DNA of 64,000 nucleotides, taken from the NCBI GenBank assembly GCA_031002005.1, contig JARYHS010008074.1:175484494-175548493 (forward strand), read 5' to 3'. This document shows, one piece after another, positions 12,120 through 24,890 of the stretch. Each line of letters begins with the position of its first letter. Position 1 is the first letter of the stretch. Position numbers and translations under genes: made by a program. Origin of the DNA: Vandiemenella viatica. Lineage: Eukaryota; Arthropoda; Insecta; Orthoptera; Morabidae. Under the pieces are notes generated by a model that was not told where the DNA came from, made no database searches, and was given only the letters and a program-made list of their open reading frames with translations.

Positions 12120-12372
12120 GGGTCAGTGCGTTGTGACGCCGCAACTGGATAGGGAGGTACAACGGGACCGGGCACGTGACCAGGCTCCCGCGTACCTGCC
12201 ATCCTGACTGAGATTTTTAGGTGGTTTTCCGCAGCCATTAAGGCGAATACCGGAATGGTCTCTAATTTCCACTTCATAAAAACTACAGATTTCAAAAATG
12301 AAAGCTACTCTTAATATAAACAGAACATAGTTACATGTGTCACAGATAGATGGCAATACTTCAATTTCTCCA
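12120..12372 (+). repeat. Dispersed repeat family B, copy 2
   Basis: It contains GGAGGTACAACGGGACCGGG, then CGCGTACCTGCCATCCTGAC, TTAGGTGGTTTTCCGCAGCC, AACATAGTTACAT and AGATAGATGGCAATACTTCA, in the same order as the copies near 4.0 kb (inverted) and 19.6 kb. Confidence 0.72.
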
Positions 12373-12595
12373 TTAGTACGTAGTTGGACTTGGCAGTATG
12401 CATAAAATGTTTGGTGTCAGCAAGGGCGTGTGGTTGTAAAATCAAAGCTCCAAATTTGACCACCAATCAGGAAAACTCATCAAAGGCATACGAAGCAAAT
12501 TTTGGGCAAAAGTTGTGAAGAAGAATAATGAAATCAATGTATAAACTTAAAACGAGGGTACATGCAAATCCAAAATAGCGTTGAAACAAAATATC

Positions 12596-12836
12596 TTTTT
12601 TTACTCATTGCTTTACGCCTCGTCGACGTTGAGGTCATTAGAGGCGGGATGGGACTGGGGACAAGGAGGAACTGGAAGGAATTCCATGGCCTTTTGAAGG
12701 AAGCATCCTGGCATTCACTTGAAGTGATTTGCGGAAACCGTGGAAAAACCACATTTGGATGCACGGAAGGGTATTCGAACCGCCGTCCTCCCGAATGCGT
12801 GGCTAGAGCGTTAACCGCTCATCCACCACGCGCGGT
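12596..12836 (-). repeat. tRNA-derived SINE, subfamily A, full length
   Basis: Minus-strand order: head ACCGCGCGTGGTGGATGAGC, B-box region, GCATCCAAATGTGG, core, then CGCCTC-TAATGACCTCAACGTCGAC-GAGGCG and the A-tail (T-run at 12596-12602). Substitutions are moderate. Confidence 0.9.
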
Positions 12837-14060
12837 GAAACAACACACAATTGAAGTTATTAACTATAAACAAAGATCTTAGCAGTTCAAAGCAGTTAGG
12901 CTCAGCGGAGGGCACGGAGTTTCTCAAATGTGGTTTGTGAATCACATAAAGGCGTGACTGGTCTTTTAGAAAATTGATTCTGTTTATTGTTTTCCGTGCA
13001 CTAATAAGAGCAGCTTGAAGAGTCATAGTACAATGGCTGTTTATCATCGTGCTGACCTAGATCTGCAAGGATGTGTACTGCACTCGGAGATGCGGCCTGT
13101 CGTCGTGATTTTCAGACAGCGTCAATATCCTGTTGACCGAGATGAACTTCGTGAGGAGTTGTCTGACAGCAGATGGCGCATGTACGCTACAAAAACCATG
13201 GATGGTACAACCCACTGGCAGTAACGAAGTCGAAGTTCGCGGCAGCCACTGGCAAGTCACGACATGAAGTGCCATTCTCACCGTTGTCTCCCTTTATGCA
13301 AATCTCGGGTCCTCGTCATTCCCAGCCTCGCGGCGCTGTCCCCTCCATGCAGCGTATCCTGCATATGATCTCGCCACGCGATTGGCCACCTGACCGCTAT
13401 AATTATACAACATTAATGCTTTTCGGGTTACGGACTTCCATTATTTGTTAATATTTCTCCCCATATTCCCTCAGTATTTATTATTGGTTGTTCTTCCTCT
13501 CCACCATTTGACGTCACTGTAAATTTGTAAGATTTCTGAAAAAAAAAAAAACGAAACAGTGGGAATCGTATTTATTGTTCACCATTCATTTAGTCTAACA
13601 TGTTCTTGACTTCTGAGTGGTAAAAGATATCATGTTTTGGTGGTTACTGTTGTCGTAAGTTCTTAACTGACAGGCCTTATCTCGCCGAAATGGTGCCTGT
13701 CTTACCACATTTCTGGTGCATCTTTCGCGTACTGCCATACCACCATACCGAACCTACTACCTGGCTAATTTTCATTCATTATAGGCGTCGTTAACACTCG
13801 CCACTCATGTGACAGTACAATCTGACTAACGTGAATGCATGCAACGGGTTTTTTAAGTACATTGTTAGGAAGAGTTTCAAACAAAGGATTTTGAAAAAAC
13901 ATTCAGTCTTGTCAATACATACGGGTATATAAATCTGAAGTGGGCTGTGTGTGTGTATTTGTTCCGACATCACGCAAAAACTACAGAACTGATTGGGATA
14001 AAGTATTCAGAGTTTGAAATAATATTATCTACCATAAAATATCGGTATGGCTTATGACTT
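12837..14060. other. Unassigned DNA
   Basis: There is no supported gene. Part of it (about 13950-14055) reads GACATCACGCAAAAACTAC then GAGTTTGAAA, and resembles the degenerate motif seen again near 44.5 and 60.6 kb. A 26-base A-run lies just after this stretch, at about 14063-14088. Confidence 0.4.
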
Positions 14061-14088
14061 GAAAAAAAAAAAAAAAAAAAAAAAAAAA

Positions 14089-15930
14089 CTGTGAAAAAAA
14101 CACGTTTTTTCTGGGACATGTTTTTTTTCATAACAACTAAATTTCAAATTTTAAGGCATTTAACGTTTAATATGACTGTTCTAGAGTTTATACTAAGTAC
14201 TTATCTTAATTTTTAAATCTAATATATTTTTCTGGTTCAGTAGAAAAAAAAAATTACAAAAATATTGGCAACATTGATTGAAGTTTTCTTTTACGGACGG
14301 GGGCTTCCGAAAAGGCTAGGTTGCGTGAGAAGGAATCCCCGTTCCGCGTTGTTTTGATTGATACTCGCTATTTGAACTAGTGCTGCCAGCCCTTCAAATT
14401 TATCTGTAGACCTTTTCAAAAAATTAGGAATTTTAAATTTATCAACGGCTTTTTGCCTCTTTTTATTACTTATTGTGCTTTCCTTATATTCGTATACTTG
14501 TTAAACTCGCAGCGTGTAGTGATACTGAGTCATTAAATTGTCAGTTATTATGAATCATTTCCTTGCAACCGTTGGCATAAACTAATGATTGAAAAGAAAT
14601 AAAGCTCCTATCTTGTATGATAACAGATTTAAATTCAAAGTTGAAAGACCGTAATATAGAACTATCGGCGCAGTCTTTACGCATAGTGTGTACTTTGCTC
14701 ACAATTTAAAATTGCAATCTCAAAAAAGCTTTTGCGTACAATACAGCCAGTAAAAGAAAATGTAACTATTTCTGAAGTTATGGATCCAGAGGAGACAGAA
14801 GAAGAAACAGAAAATTCCGACTCCTACCGAACTAGTGTTGGTATTACTGATACTAGTGAATGTGGTACTGACATAGAGGATGAACAAAAAAATGTTACCT
14901 ATATAGATATATTTATGAATCATTATGTAAGACATTATATGATTTAGTAACATTTAAAACACACTTGTAAAATGTAAGTTCCGTAAATAAAACTATAATT
15001 TATTAAATATATTGTTTTCTGAAGAAGAAAAAACCAACTTTAGAAAAAAAACAAGGGTGCTATGTTTTTTTTACATGTTTTTTTCACAAATGTGAAAAAA
15101 AAAACATTTTGGTTTTTTTCAGTTTGCAACACTAACCCTAAGTGTGCCGGAGCATTTTTTTAATGTCAAATTTCAATTATTTCTTTAAATCTGCAAGAAG
15201 TGGATGAATACACAATAAGAAAATAAAGGTTTCTGCTCGGAAAAAAGAAGTGTTAATCTCAGCTGGGAAATGGCTGTTCTCCAGGTAATTCAAAGAAAAA
15301 ACTAACAAAAACAAAGCGTTCACAATACTAATGTTACTGTTACTAACTTGGCGTGAAATAAGAGAAATAGTTACGACGTTTAAAATACTATACAAACAGG
15401 GAGTATAAAACTAAAACAGCTATACGTGGTCAAAGACACTACTTATCGATACAGAATGGAAGATATGGTTTCTTCTTGAATGAGATCACTATGTGAACTC
15501 TTTATTGATTAAACCGTAAGCGAATACGGAATCCATTGGCGATGCTTGCGACCTCCTGTCTAGAAGTCTTCTATCTTTTGCTGCCACAATGCTGGACTTT
15601 GAATGACCATACCTCGTCGCCCCGATGATCGATATGTTGGACAATTGTTACAATATTCTGGTTGTCTTATAATCATTGACGATGGTTCTCGCTTAAGTCT
15701 CCCACAATCCTATTATTGTGGAAAGGTTTAGTCAATCATAGGACGAAATAATACTATCATTTTATCGGCAGTAGGGTTTTACTCTTCGCCATCATACTTC
15801 AAAATCCATTCTGTCTGGATAAATTTCTGTAACACGCTGAATTTTAAGTCGGACGCAGACCTACCAGCTATTTAAACATTCTAGTATTTCTTAAAATTAT
15901 CCGGAACAAAGGATGCTACAAGACGTGCGC
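14089..15930. other. Unassigned DNA with T/A-rich flanks and a short acidic open frame
   Basis: A 71-codon plus-strand frame at 14732-14947 is rich in Glu, Thr and Asp (for example DPEETEEETENSD) and is followed by an AATAAA at about 14986. I do not recognise it. Similar A/T-run-rich blocks with ACATG words lie at about 14092-14145 and 15050-15125 on either side, so this could be a worn element, but I cannot align the ends well. Confidence 0.3.
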
Positions 15931-16001
15931 TTTGATTTTTCGATCATACCAAATCCGTAAGGAGGCATCCATTAATTTACGTGATTTTTTTAACGTAAAT
16001 C

Positions 16002-16238
16002 CGAACCCCCCTCCCCCACCCCCTGCTCCATTGCTGACGACACCGAGGTTTTTCGACACTTTTTATCTTTTCTATTTTAGTTCTCCAGTTATCAAGGGCG
16101 GTTATATTACACCCCTAAAGTTGGTATTGGTGTCATTTTCTCTCTCTCTCTTTTTCAAAGATGACGTGCGATTCTTGTCGATCCCCTCTCCCTCCCCCTC
16201 TTGGTGAGATTTCCCTAGACCACCCCTCCCCCCCACCC
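16002..16238. other. C-rich (G-rich on minus) tracts
   Basis: Runs of three to seven C occur in clusters at about 16004-16024 and 16183-16238, separated by short loops. The minus strand there has the spacing needed for G-quadruplex folding. No gene is attached. Confidence 0.5.
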
Positions 16239-16314
16239 ATTTCACTTCACGTTATTAATGGACGCCCCCTAAGAAGTAATGTCGTATGTGTTATGGCCTG
16301 GTGATGGAGTTTCG

Positions 16315-16405
16315 ATTTGTTACTCATTTCCCCTCTGTCGAGGCTGAAACTATAGTTTAACGTGAAATCCTAACCAGGGAGGCCTGCTCATATGAACAAG
16401 ACGTA
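16315..16405 (+). repeat. Dispersed repeat family C, copy 1
   Basis: CCCCTCTGTCGAGGCTGAAA is followed by CTATAGTTTAACGTGAAATC, CTAACCAGGGAG and GCTCATATGA. The same series occurs at about 34.93-35.02 kb. The class is unknown. Confidence 0.55.
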
Positions 16406-16865
16406 GCCTGCAAAAAATCATGGAGATACCTTCTTGGTACATGATTCGTCTGAATTTATCGTTTTGAAATGGTTAATAAATTCAGCCTGCTATATTTTAC
16501 GGCGCTAAAGAACATAATCGCTTGTACTTCATTCAGTTTCTTTGTTTCACTGGAGACAACTATCCTCAGAGTGCTTATATTTAACATGAGAGGCGGATTA
16601 TGCACCTTCAGATCTATTTTTGCACGTGCGTTTATCAGTACAGATACGCGCTGCGCCATAGCAAGAAAGCTATTATTTTGAAGCATTCACTAAGAATTAT
16701 GTAACTAACATTCAATTGAAAACGCGGTCGTCCTGATTGTGCTACATCGACTGGAATACCCGGGTACGTCCTTTTCCCAAAGGCTCCGTAAGATTAGTTG
16801 CTGACTCCTATCGCTAGGTCACGAAATGAAAAGAATAATTTGGACAATTAACATAGCACATTGAA

Positions 16866-16915
16866 TTTTTAGGCAAGCGCCTCGTCCACTGAGCTACAAG
16901 ACCGCTCATCAAAAC
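16866..16915 (-). repeat. tRNA-like half (A-box relic)
   Basis: On the minus strand GCGGTCTTGTAGCTCAGTGG is followed by ACGAGGCGCTTGCCT, which is a good tRNA 5' half with an A box. No matching 3' half or B box follows, so this is a relic or the head of another SINE, not a tRNA gene. Confidence 0.45.
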
Positions 16916-17549
16916 TACGAATAAAATTATGAAATAATAAAAGATAGATCACACGTACCTTGATACAGGGGAAGGAAGCATGAAAATACGATTTTTGTTT
17001 CCGTTAGAAGTGACGTCAGACAGCAGGAGTCTCTGGAGCGGTGGCACAGTTGTCCCGTCATAAGAACCCGATCGGCTCCCCCGCTGTCCAAACAGCGCTC
17101 ACTGTTGACGGATGGTAATTGGGAAAGGCGAGCAGGGAGCCAGTATTTGTCTCCCGCGGAGTTTCTGCTGCATTGCCTAGTTAGGTCAAGGACGGAATCG
17201 GTGTCATGCTCACAACAAAGAGCCCAGCACGTGGAAATCAATGTATATGACTGTATGGTACCAGTATGCCGTAAAGTGTGAAATATTTAATGATTTGAGC
17301 TGTAGCTGTTATACAAGGAAGATTAATTGAACAGCTTCTTTTCTTTTAAAGACAATATTAAAGACTACATTAATAGTATTTTAAGATTATTCACTGATGA
17401 TGGTTACGTCCAGTAACGTAAAATGTCCTAATAATTTTTTAGAAATCTTGACAATGTTTTAGCAAGGTGCAATAAATAACATAAATTGTAATGTTTAAAT
17501 AATGAACAAAATCTGATTTTTTGTTTTGAGTAAAGGGTATCGATAAGTA

Positions 17550-17730
17550 TCGAGCGGTGGGTGAGCGGTTACGCTTTGGGCTCGCATTCGGCAGGACGCG
17601 AATCCCTATCCGGCCATCCAGATTTGGGTATTCCATGGTTTCACCAAATCATTCCAGGCTAATGCCGGAAGGTTCCTTCCCGTTTGTTGCCCCCAATCCT
17701 TTCCGCCTCTAATGACCTCGACGTCGATGA
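17550..17730 (+). repeat. tRNA-derived SINE, subfamily A, degraded
   Basis: The head is CGAGCGGTGGGTGAGCGG and the B box has lost its first half (GCGAATCCCTATCC). The core lacks the ATGCTTCCTTCAAAAGGCCATGGCC segment, and the tail breaks off after GACCTCGACGTCGATGA. The 3' stem and A-tail are missing. Confidence 0.85.
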
Positions 17731-18324
17731 AATATACACAGGCAAGCCGCTGGCTGTTTGAACGCTCTTGTGCAATGTCTATTACGTCGCCCCCTAATAA
17801 ATATAGTCAGAGGAGAATCTATGAATTTTCCGAGCCGGATCAAAAAATTGTGAGAACACTATTTTGACGCCCCCTTATTGCCACCCCGAGTGTCGCCGCA
17901 TTAAGAAGGAATTGAGCTATAACCGATCTTTTTTCGCTCTGCTACTGTCACGGAGGCAACAGTCGATTACTCGATTTGCCGCGCCCTTGGAAGTGCCGCC
18001 CGGGTGCGTTGTACGCCTTGCAGCTATAAGCAAAGAAAAACAACCTCGATAAGCTTGATAACCTAAAGCAACATGAACTGTAGTTTTTAAAATAGCTCCA
18101 ATCGTAGCGTTACAATGTTGTAGACTGCAATTCAGAGATTGAATTTTGAGTGATGCCTGCGTAAATAGGTAGTAGATAACGTACTAATCCTCTGTAACAC
18201 CTCATGTAGAATAATGTATTTCTTTGTGGAGTCCGATCAACAATTTCAAGAAAGTGGAAGGCAATCTTGATTTGACGCGCTTGCCACAGTACCGCAGGAG
18301 ATGACGGGTAAGGCGAACATTGGC

Positions 18325-18514
18325 CGTATCTGAACCGCTAGCTGCGTGGCCTCACATTCGACAGACCGCGGGTTCAAATCCCCATCCCGCCATCCAGATT
18401 TCTTATTTCCATGGTATCTCGAAACGACTCAAGTCTAATGCCACAAGTTCGTTCAAAATGCCATGGCTGAATTTTTCCCGTTCCTTGCCATCTGTCCTGT
18501 CCCGCCTATAATGC
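18325..18514 (+). repeat. tRNA-derived SINE, old copy
   Basis: CTGCGTGGCCTCACATTCG is followed by GCGGGTTCAAATCCCCATCC (a good B box), CCATCCAGATTTCTTATTTCC and a worn core ending TCCCGCCTATAATGC. The tail stem is lost. Confidence 0.8.
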
Positions 18515-19296
18515 AAGAAGTTCAAGTTATCCAGTAGACTTAATTATATCATTTCCATGCAAATTATTAGAGAAGTGACATCCGCTAGAATCATTGCATT
18601 AGGTTTATTCAAAGTACTATATCACAAACTACAACTTTTATATACATTATGAAACTGTGTTTGATACAGAAATCGTATATATGGAAGCGAAGATAATAGA
18701 AATATTTATATTATAAGCCCATTTCTAAGAGAGTTTTTAGCTAACCATAATACGTTGGTCAGTGTGTTAAGTAAAACTGTTCCTTGAACTGTTGTGTTAA
18801 TTGAATGACCAACTGTTAACCAATATTTCTTTGGTTTGCTGGCTCAGTTCAGAAACCTAATAAATAAACAGAAGTTCAAATATATATTTGGAACTGAAGT
18901 TTTACATGCTGCTACAAAATAGCATCCGAATAAACGTAAACAAGCATATACACCAATGAGGGACGTCGAAACTTAGTCTGTTTGTTAGTAGTGTTGTTAA
19001 AAAATAAAGGAGATCGAGAAACAATTACACTATCCACAGATATTTGACTTTAGTTTAACACTAATGTGAAATGCTGATTTCTACTAAAATTCCAGGCATG
19101 TATTTCGGTGGACTTTCGAAGTGACTGATATTTAGAGCAGTTAGATTGTCCAACTGTAGTTCTTTTCAGATTTTATTTCTACCACAGGATGTCTCTAGAG
19201 CTACTTTTAGCCACTGTGTTTGTTATTTGTCATACAGCGACAGTATCCAATTGCCGTCTGACTCGTCCAGAAGATGCGGATTTACCGCGTCACATA

Positions 19297-19370
19297 CCGA
19301 CCAGCCTCCATAGTGATCCGAGTAGTACTGGTTCTGCATTCAGGTTCGGGAGTTAGATCCTCACTCGTAA
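19297..19370 (+). repeat. Possible decayed SINE head
   Basis: TAGTACTGGTTCTGCATTCA and CGGGAGTTAGATCCTC align loosely with the CTGGCCTCGCATTCGGGAGG and B-box part of the SINE head. No core follows, so this is low confidence. Confidence 0.3.
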
Positions 19371-19559
19371 TACGAGGAAACAGCAAGGAAAGTACAACGC
19401 ACTGTGTCATAGAGCGTGCCCTGCAATGAAAACTGTCCAGACATACTCCGATTGTCCACTTGGTAATGGATTTTAGTTGAGACCAAATATCGGTAAAGAA
19501 TTACTCCTAGTACTAATAAATACCATATATTAATATCTAGATGAACTGGCTTAGTGTAT

Positions 19560-19795
19560 CGAGTCATCGCACACTTTAGTACAACGGAACATGGCCCTCG
19601 CGTACCGGCCGTCCTCATTGTGATATTTAAGCGGTTTCTTCATTCACCAAGGTCAGTGCTGCGATGGTTCCAGATCTCCACCTCATACGCTACACATTTT
19701 ACAAACAAAAATACATTTTTCACAGACAGAACATAGTTACATCTTTTGCAGACAGATGGCAACACTTCACTTCTTATACCAGTGTAGCGCTCAGT
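19560..19795 (+). repeat. Dispersed repeat family B, copy 3
   Basis: GTACAACGGAACATGGCCCTCGCG continues into CGTACCGGCCGTCCTCATTG, TTTAAGCGGTTTCTTC, ACATAGTTACATC and CAGATGGCAACACTTCAC. This is the same order as the two other copies in the window. Confidence 0.72.
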
Positions 19796-20509
19796 GCACA
19801 GAGGAGGAAGACGCGGCAACTCAAAACAACACTGCCCCTAGGGAGCCAAACTACCCCCTCGAGGTTCTCCAAGACTAAAGGAAAAATACGATAAAAAAAA
19901 AGGCTGAACGATTGTGTAACGATTTATGAAATTGTATATTACTCTCCTAAAGGCAATATTATAAACTATAGTGGCTGCGTAAAATTTCGATTTCAATATT
20001 TCGTTCGATATAGGTATTTTGCATTCCTTTTTTGTGTGTTTTAATTCTTAAAAATGTGTATTATCTGAAAAAAAAGACGATTCGTGCTATAGCATAAAGA
20101 GAAGCATTACTCTTTGTATGTTCTATCCGGTAAAAACGCTCATCCATGAGAAAATGGACGGATATGCCATATTAAAGGAAAACAGGACAATTGGACAACA
20201 AATCTGAGAATCAGGCAACGGTAAAACATGTCCTAAAAAATTATCGAATAATTTCAACACTGAAAGTTTGTCTGATGAAACTGGTTCTTTAGACGCAGAT
20301 GCAGGAAAACGCAGTAAAAAAGGACAAGATGGACGCAAGTCTTATTTAAATCCATTGGACTCAAAAACTCATCTCAACATGAGCAAACTCAGTCTACATT
20401 ATCGGTGTCTTTATCATCTTCGCTGTTGTTCAAAGATACCTTCGATAGTCTAACAGCTTATATCGTGAAGGTTGGTTTTTGGAAACGCTGCTAGCGGTGC
20501 CAGAACTCC

Positions 20510-21490
20510 TTTCAGTTATTTTCTGCAGAAATTATCAGCTGCAGACTTGAGGTGTACCGATCGCTTTTGTTCTAGACGTCCAGGAAAGCTATAACGATCA
20601 TTTGCGCGCTGGCCGTTGGTTTCTGGGTAGGCTAGATGTTTACGCTGGTTGCGCAAGACGCCACGCGACGCCGCGGTGGCGCTGCGATCGGCAGTCGCCG
20701 GGGGCGTCGGCGGGCGTCTTCCTGCGTGCCATTGTCGCCTTGCAGAAAGCCGGTAGACAAATAGAAGGCCACAATGAAAAAATCTCATTAAAGCGAGCCA
20801 GCCCACCGCGGCGGCCGCCTCCCACGACGACTTTCCGCCCCCCCTCCCCCTCCCGCGCCATTCTTTGTTGTATCAGCACACAAAAGAGTGCGACGAAAGG
20901 GGAGGAGGAACCCCATCGCCGGAGCGGAGAAGAAAAGGGGCGAACGGAGCGCGAGAATTGACTTTATAAACGTCACAATTTCGGCCGAGACAGAAAGAGG
21001 GAGATAAAGCCCAAAGTTACGATATCAACCGTGGCCTGCGCCTGATTGCCTCTTATTTCCAGCCGTTATAACGGTTCTGCTAATTACACCGTTTCTTTAA
21101 AGGTTGCGGCAGCAGTCAAGAGTGCCACTTGCTACCCGATCATCCGCTGTTCGAGCGTGTCGGGGAAACCCTGATCAAATGAGTCAACCGGTTAGAATAT
21201 TTCCGCTGCGAGCTCGCTTGGATGGAGTCAGAAAGGAAGGGGCAGCCGTGATCCCGCCGTGCGGAGGAAACGCGCCGCTCCCGGGATTCTTCTTTCGAAT
21301 ATATGCGAGTTAAATCTTCAAGGAGAAAGGGGCCGCGCAGGCTGGGGGGAAGGCAGAGTTATTCAGGCTCGGCTATCGAGGGAGCTCACACGCGCAGAGC
21401 CTAATTCTCTCAAGTTTAAGCCTATTGGCCACACAATCGAGGCTCAAAAGGCGGCACACGTGGGGAGCTCATCGTGACTGATCGGTAATC
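20510..21490. promoter_or_regulatory. CpG-rich island, candidate host regulatory region
   Basis: This kilobase stands out from its AT-rich surroundings. About 100 bases from 20641 hold nineteen CpGs, and GC-rich blocks recur at 20800-20850 and 21160-21460. Between them lie AT-rich islands of transcription-factor-like words: TTTATAAACGTCACAATTTC (20962), GGGAGATAAAGCCC (21000), the perfect palindrome CCGTTATAACGG (21063-21074) and GCTAATTACACCG just after it. Open frames here (for example 20602-20961) are by-products of the high GC and conflict on both strands. I see no clear coding exon. It could be a promoter CpG island or a conserved enhancer of a gene outside the window; it could also be an unknown GC-rich repeat. 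Confidence 0.45.
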
Positions 21491-24400
21491 GATAGAGCAT
21501 TCAGACCGGAGTTCATCTCTTCACACAAGTTACTACTCAGCCAAACTTCATCCGTTGCACTGGCACAAAATCTTTACAATATCAATCAAATGGTTTACCC
21601 ACAACAGTAAGTAAAGTTGTTCTTATATTTCTATCGAATATGTCGGCTGGATCCCTAGTTTTCAAGCAATGTAACATTCAACAGGTCACTGTTTTTGATA
21701 ATGGATAAGTGCTTCTCATTTCTCGAGATGGTACATCAATTAAACGAATAGTTTATATACAGCGGCTTTTAGTAAGAGTAGTGACACTGTAGGGGATATT
21801 CGTAGCCTATTAACATTATTAAGTTTTCATTGCAATGTTTGCCATTCGGGTCCTCTGACGTAGTGTGAGATTGACCAATCACGTGTGGCTCTGACGTAAG
21901 ATACACAGCAGTAATAAATAGAGCTACATTGTTGTAGCAGGGCTTCATTTCTTTTTGAAAATTGGCGATTTCGGACAAGAACAAGATGTACGTCCACCCT
22001 GGTTCAGGGGCTATTAGATCCAGTTGAATCAATCTTAAAGTATTATTGAATTTTTGATGTAATTATTCAGTATTCAAACAAAATAAAGAAAAGCTGGTAG
22101 TCAATATAAGCGTTATTATCGTAGAGCTTCTCCTGCAATAAATTATTATGCAAAATCCGTTGCGAATCTTTCATCTAAGCACGACTGCTGTCGGCTAAAG
22201 GAAACTTGTGCATATAGAGAAAGAATAAACTTTGAAGGTACATGAGTGTTTATTCATTTAGTGAAACATATCGAAATATATCAGAATACAAGGTTTACCA
22301 AAGAAAAATAAAAGGCAAGAAAATAATCAAAAAGAGAAAAATATTCAAGAGAGCAATATTATTTATCTGTGACAGAGTGGGATAAATTTCGTTCTTCATA
22401 AATCTTGCATCATTTTATTACAACTCTGAATACTTTAAATATTCGCGTCTATTTTTGTGAAAGCAGTAATTCAAGTTGACACAATCAGATCCATGAAAAC
22501 TGCGTTTATCTCCTATTACTTTGCATTTGCTTGATATATATCTTCTGAGGCTACAATTCGTATTAACTTTAAATGTAGATTTGTGGCATGCTTTTATAAA
22601 ACGAACAAAAGACTTTTCGCCTCTGCAGCGTGAAATGTCGGAAATAACAGAAGAAGCGATTCACTAGAATAGCATGTTAACACAGATAAATTTGATAGTC
22701 GTTCTCGGTTATCTTCGCAGTAAATGTAACACGAATGACCACACAAACAAAACATAACTACAGGCTGTCTACACAATACAATATACTGTGGCTCAAAAAA
22801 AAATAAGAAGAAAATAATTTTCTTATGACACATTTACCGTTCACAATGTTCCATTACTCTACTTTGTTTCCCTTCGTGGTCCCCATCTTTAGGAACTAAT
22901 ACTTTCATAATGTTTACCATGAGTCCCGTGCTCTCCATGGGTGGAAAACTAATTTTACTGAACTACTTTTCTGCTCTGGCTACGATCCAAGAGCGAGTAC
23001 AGCTGGCTAAAATAGGGTCTCAGCAATATTGATGGCACCGCAACATTCGATGCAGCGACTTTACTGACAGTGTAAATGAAATTAATTAATTTTAAAACTG
23101 ATCCTGAAGATAAATATCGATTTCAATCAAAGCTAGCCAATGTACTGGTTCTGATGTGGCAGCCACTTAATACACTTAGCAATTTTAGTTAAGCTTGTTA
23201 TGTAATTTTTAGCCGCCTTTACTTCTCAACATTTTGATAGTCGATTTTTTGCTCGTTAACTACTGATGAAATGACTTACAGGAAGGAAAAATCAATACGA
23301 ATTTCATAAAGTTATAGTGAAACATTAAAACATACTTAATTATGAATTTCTAATTAAAAATTATCTAGGCAAATGTTGATAATTATGTCGCTATACGTCA
23401 ATAGACAATGAATAACTGTATGAACTCACGTGGCAACAGGTTAAACAGAAAATATGATTTATCTTCTGTTATAAAAGGTTGACGGTAAATCTTAGTCGTG
23501 ATGTAAGCCCAGTAATAATTGTGATTTCATCAAAATTTTCTATTTAGCAGTTTTACCTATAGTTTTCTAATCAAAAAGTTGAACGTTCACGGAATGTTAA
23601 TTCGCATAGGTGACTGAACTAGAAGATTTCAGAATTCTGCTTTCGATATAGTGCTTCCTGTATACTGACGTCCTAATTCTCTGCACCACCATCCGTGATA
23701 GCTTCGAGTCACCATGTACTGCACTTTAAATGTTGTAAAATGACAAAAATGAATACTAGTGCAGTTATACTTTAGTAACTGTTGCAAATATTGACTCAAT
23801 ATCGATGTTATGTGTCTTCAAGCGAATCTCATTTTACAAGCTAACGACTTGGGTAGGCAACGGAGTTAATTTCTTCAAGTTCTTATGCAAGTAACTGTGT
23901 CGTCAGATGACATCTAAATGGGCCAGAATGAAAGAAAGAAGACCCTTACGAAGTTCCTGGATCCGTATCAGCCTCTTCTTCTGCTAATATACCGTGTTCT
24001 CGTCCTTGTACATCACCAGTGAAACTAAGCTATGCTTCAGAACGAAAAATATCTTAAAGATGCAAGGATGCCAACTTATGCATTAATTTATATAAGTAGG
24101 ATCAAATACATCCGTGCTTGTCTACGAAATGAAAACACTAGCATATTATCTAAGTTGTTTAATGTATGCTAAACACTATACACAATACATTACTGCATAC
24201 ATTTACATAACTGCAATTGAAACTTGAGAAAATTAAATCTAAACGTGGCTCAGATACTCGGTGAAGTTTTCTCTGGTGTACCGTACACCAGTGAAGACTT
24301 CACTGAAATTATAAGCCGGGAAAGTTTCCGTTCTTACGTGGCTCAGATAGTTCGTTACTAGCCTCCCCGCTCCGATCGCTAGAAACTCCGACTCCGGGAA

Positions 24401-24890
24401 AACAATCACTCTCCTAAGCTCAGTAAAACAGCAATGTTCATCGTTCTGACTTGCTGACGTTAAGCGACAATTTTAATACAGCTAAAATCTTCCACATTTC
24501 AAATTGAAATAATCTCCCAAAAGCAATATTACTGACTTAAAAAATCCTCCTATAGCTCTGCTTCACCTTAAATCGAAGTCTGAGTGGACGAATCTCCAGA
24601 GAAGTGCAGAAGCACGTTGTCTCCAACTGAGATACAACTGACTGAGCTTTTCAACAAAGTCGCCATTGCCTAACTTACAGTTGCGTAAATGTTATGAACA
24701 CCAAAACTGTTTTGAACCTTAATATCACAACACTAGTAAAACAATACGAATATATAGCTAAACTGATATCAGATTTAGATAAAACCATGTAAACTTTACC
24801 TATAACTTCTGGTTTCTAAAAAGCTGTTACACCAAATTTAATTGTCCCTAAATATTGAAATGTAATTGATGCATTTTTTAGAAAGATGTA
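21491..24890. other. Unassigned AT-rich DNA
   Basis: There are 3.4 kb without a recognisable gene or named repeat. The only structure I noted is a pair of short palindromes at 24274-24303 between two copies of ACGTGGCTCAGATA (24244 and 24338). Confidence 0.5.

Noticed and set aside
14732..14947. 71-codon acidic frame as a gene
   Set aside because: Short, low-complexity, no known domain, no splice context; kept only as a note.
20602..20961. 119-codon frame in the first CpG island, with antisense frames at 20516-20879
   Set aside because: High GC removes stop codons on both strands; the translations are Arg/Pro/Ser-rich, conflict with each other and resemble no family.
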